This document shows, piece by piece, positions 62,601 to 64,000 of a DNA stretch of 64,000 bases (position 1 is its first letter; each line of letters starts with the position of its first letter). The translations under genes were made by a program, and so were the position numbers. The stretch comes from Erythrophleum ivorense. Lineage: Eukaryota > Streptophyta > Magnoliopsida > Fabales > Fabaceae. The stretch lies in the NCBI GenBank assembly GCA_026724425.1, contig JAIUCV010000019.1, forward strand, positions 10,138,325 to 10,202,324, written 5' to 3'. The notes under the pieces are model-generated. The model did not search any database. It worked only from the letters and a program-made list of their open reading frames with translations, and was not told the DNA's origin.

Positions 62601-64000
62601 CTATATTCAAAGAGCTCATTTACAAAAGGGGATTTCCTTTTAAAAGCTTATCCAAATGGGCCCCATATCCATATTCTCTTCTTTTTTTTTCAGCTCTCAT
62701 ATCCCTTCCAAAGGCCAGCCACCAGTTGGATTCAAACCAAAGCATCCAACCACTTAGATCAGAGGATACACTCTCTAGAACATAATATATGTGTTCAGAG
62801 TTTGGGCGATCACAAGCAGATTGCACTGTGAAGAGTGAAGCAAAATACAATAAAGCATACCTCATCCAAGGCATCCAACACAAATGGAAGTAGCTCATCA
62901 TCAGAATCCTGACAAATGACATCCATTTATAATCAAATACAATATAGAAATACAAATATACCACACAATACAAGATATGATATGATAGTTGCTCTGATTT
63001 TAAGTGATGGACAACACTGACAGCGGTGACAATTCAGTAAAACAACTCTCTTAGCCTAGTTGCAGGACACAAGGACAGATCTAAGTAAAACATAGGGTCC
63101 ATATTGGAAAACAAAAGCATAAAATGGTATAAGAAAAAGTTTTTACACAAAGTAAGGATCCAGCAACAGCACTAAACCTTTTATTACAAAATCATGAGTA
63201 ACAGAGTTATACAGTGCTTCCTTTATCATTTTCCTCTTTTATTTACTCCTCTTTCAGCATGAAGTTTCTCTTTCCTAGAATTCAAATCTAATTAAGTCCT
63301 TAATGGCTTATCCATTCTAGATCTCATGTTCAATCTCTTTTAACAGTACTATTTATGTTCCAGAATCAAGAAATGTTATATTTATTCTCATGCTATTGAC
63401 TTGGTTTTATTTTTAGAAACTCCACAAGTCAAGAAAAACTAACAGTTTAGCACACTTGACAATTAGAACCATAGGTATATTATAACAAATTCTTCTAACA
63501 ATTTACAAGAAGTTTTGAAAATATTCAAGATATAAGTGACACAGAATCTGGATGTAAAATACCACAGGGTAGTTGAGTGGTAATTCGGCAAATTACAGGG
63601 GTGTTGAATGACACACTTTAAACCACAAGGGAACAAAAAAATTTTGGGCCAAACCACAAGGTGTAAACTGTACTTTACCCTAATAACTATAACAACATAA
63701 ATAGTTTCCCCTGATTACCAGGGAAGCGATAGACAAGAAATCATATTTTGCGCCATTTTCTCATCTATGTAAATTAGAAATGTATATTACAAAAAGAAGA
63801 TTCAGAACATTCCAGTTGGCAAAAATACCAATGAACCTCAATTTCAGGAACAAATCACAAAGAATTACAAGCCAAACAGCCCAAACCTTGGTACTGGTGG
63901 GAGCATGGATGTGAAACACTGTATGGTGGAAATCAGTGTAAGCATTGGAACGGGCTCCTGTCCCGAGAAGTTTCTCACGCTTTTTACTTCCAAGGAAAGC
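42206..64000 (-). CDS. SPP: Stromal processing peptidase, chloroplastic (M16 zinc metallopeptidase), C-terminal 21 exons
   Basis: SPP removes transit peptides from proteins imported into the chloroplast stroma. Exons, 5' to 3': 64000-63887, 62908-62861, 59975-59868, 59783-59595, 59494-59198, 58994-58893, 58416-58282, 57905-57681, 57119-56916, 56587-56417, 50232-50083, 48688-48551, 47201-46974, 46878-46726, 46539-46413, 46314-46200, 44663-44543, 44430-44350, 44122-44021, 43798-43648, 42297-42206. Every internal border is GT-AG, and the joined frame stays open for about 1,016 codons to TGA. Signature text includes AFLGSKKREKLLGTGARSNA, FHERWYFPANATLYIVGDI and GDLRRNLRGHPLFFG. Known plant SPPs are about 1,250 residues, so roughly 240 residues, including the transit peptide and HxxEH, lie beyond 64000. 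Introns are inflated by transposons (largest 6,184 bp). No internal stop was seen, so the gene is probably functional. Confidence 0.97.
42521..42664. mobile_element. 144-bp MITE-like element with 17-bp TIRs
   Basis: The left end AGGGTATGTTCGGATTG (42521-42537) and the reverse complement of the right end (42648-42664) match at 16 of 17 bases. The interior is purine-rich on the left and C/T-rich on the right (CTTCC repeats at 42616-42637), so the two halves could also pair. A clear target duplication was not found. It lies in the last intron of SPP. Confidence 0.7.
45579..45589. repeat. Poly(C) run
   Basis: Eleven consecutive C residues, preceded by an AAAT-type microsatellite (45540-45563), in an SPP intron. 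Confidence 0.9.
45791..45987 (-). mobile_element. MITE-like repeat copy 1 in SPP intron
   Basis: Its interior (45880-45955) is the reverse complement of 50640-50715; both contain TTGAGTAATGATTA / TAATCATTACTCAA and a neighbouring TACTTTAAA-type block. The ends carry CCATTTGATA and TAATTTGATAGG, a weak terminal inversion. Two copies in opposite orientation in one gene support a mobile element. Confidence 0.5.
46200..50232 (-). CDS. SPP: SPP exons of the third M16-like unit
   Basis: Exons 50232-50083 (50 codons), 48688-48551 (46), 47201-46974 (76), 46878-46726 (51), 46539-46413 (127 bp) and 46314-46200 (115 bp) belong here. The last two introduce phase-1 and phase-2 introns. Characteristic text is VMRLIVGGGRAAESSESRGS, FRFTLRDNGMRAAFQLLHMV, VGDNMEVSIVGDF and RGHPLFFGITMGLIAEIINSR. 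Intron 48689-50082 contains a solo LTR at 48743-49180. Intron 47202-48550 contains a GGGCC-rich repeat. Confidence 0.95.
47590..48010. repeat. GGGCC/GGCCC-rich interspersed repeat in SPP intron
   Basis: The block starts TAGGGGTGTTCA, a motif seen at ends of some plant hAT-type non-autonomous elements. It is filled with degenerate GGCC(A/C)GG, TTGGGCC and GCCCAACC words and closes with gcttagccaagctagct. No terminal repeat pair or target duplication was established. The 65-codon frame at 47780-47977 is chance. Confidence 0.4.
48743..49180 (-). mobile_element. Solo LTR of family C in SPP intron, perfect target duplication
   Basis: On the plus strand it starts TGATGGAACCC and ends GGGTCCATCA, the same ends as the 439-bp LTRs at 51831 and 55290. 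The first roughly 60 bases are clearly homologous (cttgtattatttat..aacagagct). Its 438-bp length matches to within one base. It is flanked on both sides by TGAGG (48738-48742 and 49181-49185), a perfect 5-bp target duplication. The open frames at 48797-49181 fall inside it and are not genes. Confidence 0.9.
50588..50803 (+). mobile_element. MITE-like repeat copy 2 in SPP intron
   Basis: The left end CCCATTTGGTATCTAG and right end CTATGTACCAAGCAATCCC are partly complementary (GGTAnnTAG). The interior is related in reverse to 45791-45987. It abuts the copia LTR that starts at 50819. Confidence 0.5.
50819..51012 (+). repeat. 5' LTR of the copia element
   Basis: It begins TGTTGGAATT, a typical copia LTR start, and ends ...atttaca. 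It is 194 bp long and is directly followed by the PBS. Confidence 0.7.
51013..51025 (+). other. Primer binding site of the copia element
   Basis: TGGTATCAAAGCC differs at one position from the standard methionine-tRNA PBS TGGTATCAGAGCC. Confidence 0.75.
51497..51830 (+). pseudogene. Copia protease region remnant
   Basis: The frame begins WILDSSAS and continues, after a stop or frame change, with NHISGNLSLFSHITNSSSLP and TVTLASGSKTVAKG. This is the copia pattern WILDSGAS.H...F, with the catalytic DSG changed to DSS. It ends CPFNIVFLSKLAQTLN...ESKGF at the insertion site of family C. Confidence 0.75.
51831..52269 (-). repeat. 3' LTR of family C element
   Basis: TGATGGAACCCC... to ...GGACCATCA on the plus strand; direct repeat of 55290-55728. 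Confidence 0.9.
52270..52283 (-). other. Polypurine tract of family C
   Basis: On the minus strand GTAGGGGAGGGTAT immediately precedes the TGATGGTCC start of the 3' LTR. Confidence 0.6.
52775..53457 (-). pseudogene. Captured GIGANTEA gene fragment
   Basis: GIGANTEA is the plant-specific clock and flowering-time protein. Read leftward on the minus strand the fragment encodes FEATAQGIALMLCAHGPKVE, RRICTLW, then (other frame) STVDLLEIIVKTPLQSPLLS, WNLYSPLLKVLGYL, EACLMKIFIATIEAI, then MVHSLLLESCASEELASRLL, HEAQFNGSEKPRGED and KKQGPV...VCALACELQLFPLIS. This is the order of the middle part of GIGANTEA. Frameshifts near 53365 and 53150, a stop after SKS (52888-52890) and a small deletion after QRTF make it non-coding. 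No intron-like gap was seen between blocks, which would fit capture from spliced RNA, but I cannot compare with the parent gene. It lies between the gag-like region and the 3' LTR of family C. Confidence 0.88.
53576..55038 (-). pseudogene. Gag-like region of family C
   Basis: Three minus-strand frames follow one another. The first, 55038-54628 (136 codons), is a charged, coiled-coil-like RWKRELQEEKWQRNLAEMKQ segment. The second, 54512-53832 (226 codons), has IEQWLDVIEIY and FQNGFREDMWVELSFLKAHK, the pattern of plant retroelement gag (a weak match). The third, 53770-53579, is a short basic stretch. Position directly after the PBS supports gag. No CCHC knuckle was seen. Confidence 0.5.
55274..55286 (-). 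other. Primer binding site of family C
   Basis: The minus-strand TGGTATTAGAGCC differs by one base from TGGTATCAGAGCC and lies three bases inside the 5' LTR border. Confidence 0.8.
55290..55728 (-). repeat. 5' LTR of family C element
   Basis: 439 bp, TGATGGAACCCC... to ...GGTCCATCA on the plus strand; direct repeat of 51831-52269. Confidence 0.9.
55734..56270 (+). pseudogene. Copia GAG-pre-integrase/integrase remnant
   Basis: Right of the nested element the plus strand continues the copia protein. It encodes SSIICTSTNSPELLHNHLSH, SSLSKLQKMVP (the LLHxRLGHxS pattern), then KTNPWS..VSLFFGSH.YLES and related integrase-start residues in shifting frames. Similarity fades by about 56240. Confidence 0.65.
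56417..59494 (-). CDS. SPP: SPP exons of the middle region
   Basis: Exons 59494-59198 (99 codons), 58994-58893 (34), 58416-58282 (45), 57905-57681 (75), 57119-56916 (68) and 56587-56417 (57) are all phase 0. They encode VFGQTGVDNEKASVATPSAF, a PQIFQHELLQNFSINMF segment, TYGDLRNVLMKRIFLSAMHF, the acidic linker LEEPIEPEPELEVPKEL, and ANGIPINYK, which opens the next M16-like unit. The introns are short and ordinary (about 100-780 bp). Antisense frames over these exons (for example 57691-57921 plus) are shadows. Confidence 0.95.
59595..64000 (-). CDS. SPP: SPP exons encoding the active-site half of the first M16 unit
   Basis: Exons 64000-63887 (38 codons, partial), 62908-62861 (16), 59975-59868 (36) and 59783-59595 (63) are all phase 0. 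The window begins at AFLGSKKREK; in SPP this text directly follows the HxxEH zinc-binding motif, so those residues are just outside. The third exon carries EKERRAILSE, the region where M16 peptidases place the distal zinc-ligand glutamate. The fourth exon begins the second M16 subdomain with KKWDADKIRKFHERWYFPA. The 2,885-bp intron 59976-62860 holds a dirigent pseudogene and a TRIM-like element. Intron 62909-63886 shows nothing recognisable. Confidence 0.95.
60255..60712 (+). pseudogene. Dirigent-like protein pseudogene
   Basis: Dirigent proteins are extracellular and steer stereoselective coupling of monolignol radicals. The plus strand encodes TPPINSTRFFGLVNITNSSL, LTLGLKLSSELVGKA, a stop, GFYASASQSKVG, MNFNFNKGKYNGSSITVLGR, VIRGSGLFQFAKGYIKA and, after a frameshift near 60665, GDAVAVYNAHFVQN before TAA at 60710-60712. 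These blocks match the dirigent order (FGL, GKAQGFYASASQ, MNFxFTxGxYNGSTL.ILGR, GGSGxFRFARGYA, GDAVVEYNVYV). A CAA-to-TAA change explains the internal stop, and another frameshift lies near 60330. The N-terminal signal region is weak. It is opposite in strand to SPP. Confidence 0.85.
61112..62448 (+). mobile_element. TRIM-like element: short direct LTR pair
   Basis: Two related direct repeats, 61112-61380 and 62163-62448, both start TGTTGAGAAACC and end ..AAATTTCA. They share blocks such as TTTTATAG.TA.CTCTTAG.AT.ATTCTC and TAAGTTCTGT. The first is followed by atggaatcaagcc (61382-61394), a degenerate form of the methionine-tRNA PBS. The interior is only about 780 bp and non-coding. Flanking 5-mers (aggtt, acata) do not match, so the target duplication is lost or the ends are slightly off. 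Confidence 0.6.
62909..63886. other. SPP intron, nothing recognised
   Basis: Ordinary AT-rich intron sequence. The 64-codon minus-strand frame at 63463-63657 has no recognisable similarity. Confidence 0.5.

Larger units (their letters stand above)
60027..62662. mobile_element. Possible TIR-bounded transposon in SPP intron carrying a dirigent fragment
   Basis: The left edge reads GCATGTTTGGATGGGCTTAC and the reverse complement of the right edge reads GCCCATTTGGATAAGCTTTT, about 14 of 20 matches around a TTTGGAT core common to plant hAT-like or MITE ends. The span nearly fills the intron between 59975 and 62861. No clear target duplication was seen, so the boundary assignment is tentative. Confidence 0.4.

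Noticed and set aside
1..64000. tRNA, rRNA, microRNA or CRISPR-type features
   Set aside because: None could be recognised by eye. The tRNA-related strings found (TGGTATCAGAG-type) are retrotransposon primer binding sites, and the repeats are transposon-derived.

Overview
This is a transposon-rich, AT-rich nuclear DNA window from a flowering plant, most likely a eudicot. The grounds are one recognisable intron-rich plant gene with plant-type GT-AG introns, fragments of plant-only or plant-typical genes (GIGANTEA, a dirigent protein, a PP7-type phosphatase), and plant transposon families (Ty3/gypsy and Ty1/copia LTR elements, CACTA, MULE, L1 and RTE LINEs, MITEs). I cannot name the species. 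No bacterial-type operons, CRISPR arrays, rRNA or tRNA genes were recognised.

The only gene that looks intact is the chloroplast stromal processing peptidase (SPP, an M16 zinc metallopeptidase). It lies on the minus strand from the right window edge to the stop codon at 42206-42208. Twenty-one exons are resolved, all with GT-AG borders, giving about 1,016 residues of the C-terminal part. The window edge falls just after the place where the family's HxxEH zinc motif should be, so the catalytic His/Glu residues and the transit peptide are outside.

Layout. 1-8266 is a Ty3/gypsy-like LTR element (called family A here) with very long LTRs and no readable proteins inside. 8267-12100 and about 19500-22893 are pieces of a second long-LTR family (B) in mixed orientation. 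Between them are a decayed MULE (about 12.2-16.8 kb, transposase on the minus strand) and an unclassified repeat. 23641-28720 is a decayed CACTA element split by a 2.65-kb solo LTR of family A (24569-27219). 29-32 kb holds a dispersed repeat and a decayed L1 LINE. 32.9-33.5 kb is a PP7-like phosphatase pseudogene. 34.75-37.8 kb is a nearly full-length but decayed RTE LINE. 37.8-42.2 kb is mostly unassigned DNA downstream of SPP, with one possible orphan exon.

The SPP introns are also loaded with mobile DNA. Intron 50233-56416 (6.2 kb) holds a truncated copia element. Inside that is a complete 3.9-kb LTR element (family C) with 439-bp LTRs, a gag-like region and a captured fragment of GIGANTEA. 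A 438-bp solo LTR of the same family, with a perfect 5-bp target duplication, sits in intron 48689-50082. Intron 59976-62860 carries a broken dirigent gene and a TRIM-like LTR pair inside a possible TIR-bounded segment. Several MITE-like units occupy other introns. The most interesting results are the GIGANTEA capture nested three levels deep, the dirigent fragment, and insertions whose target sites can be read to the base.
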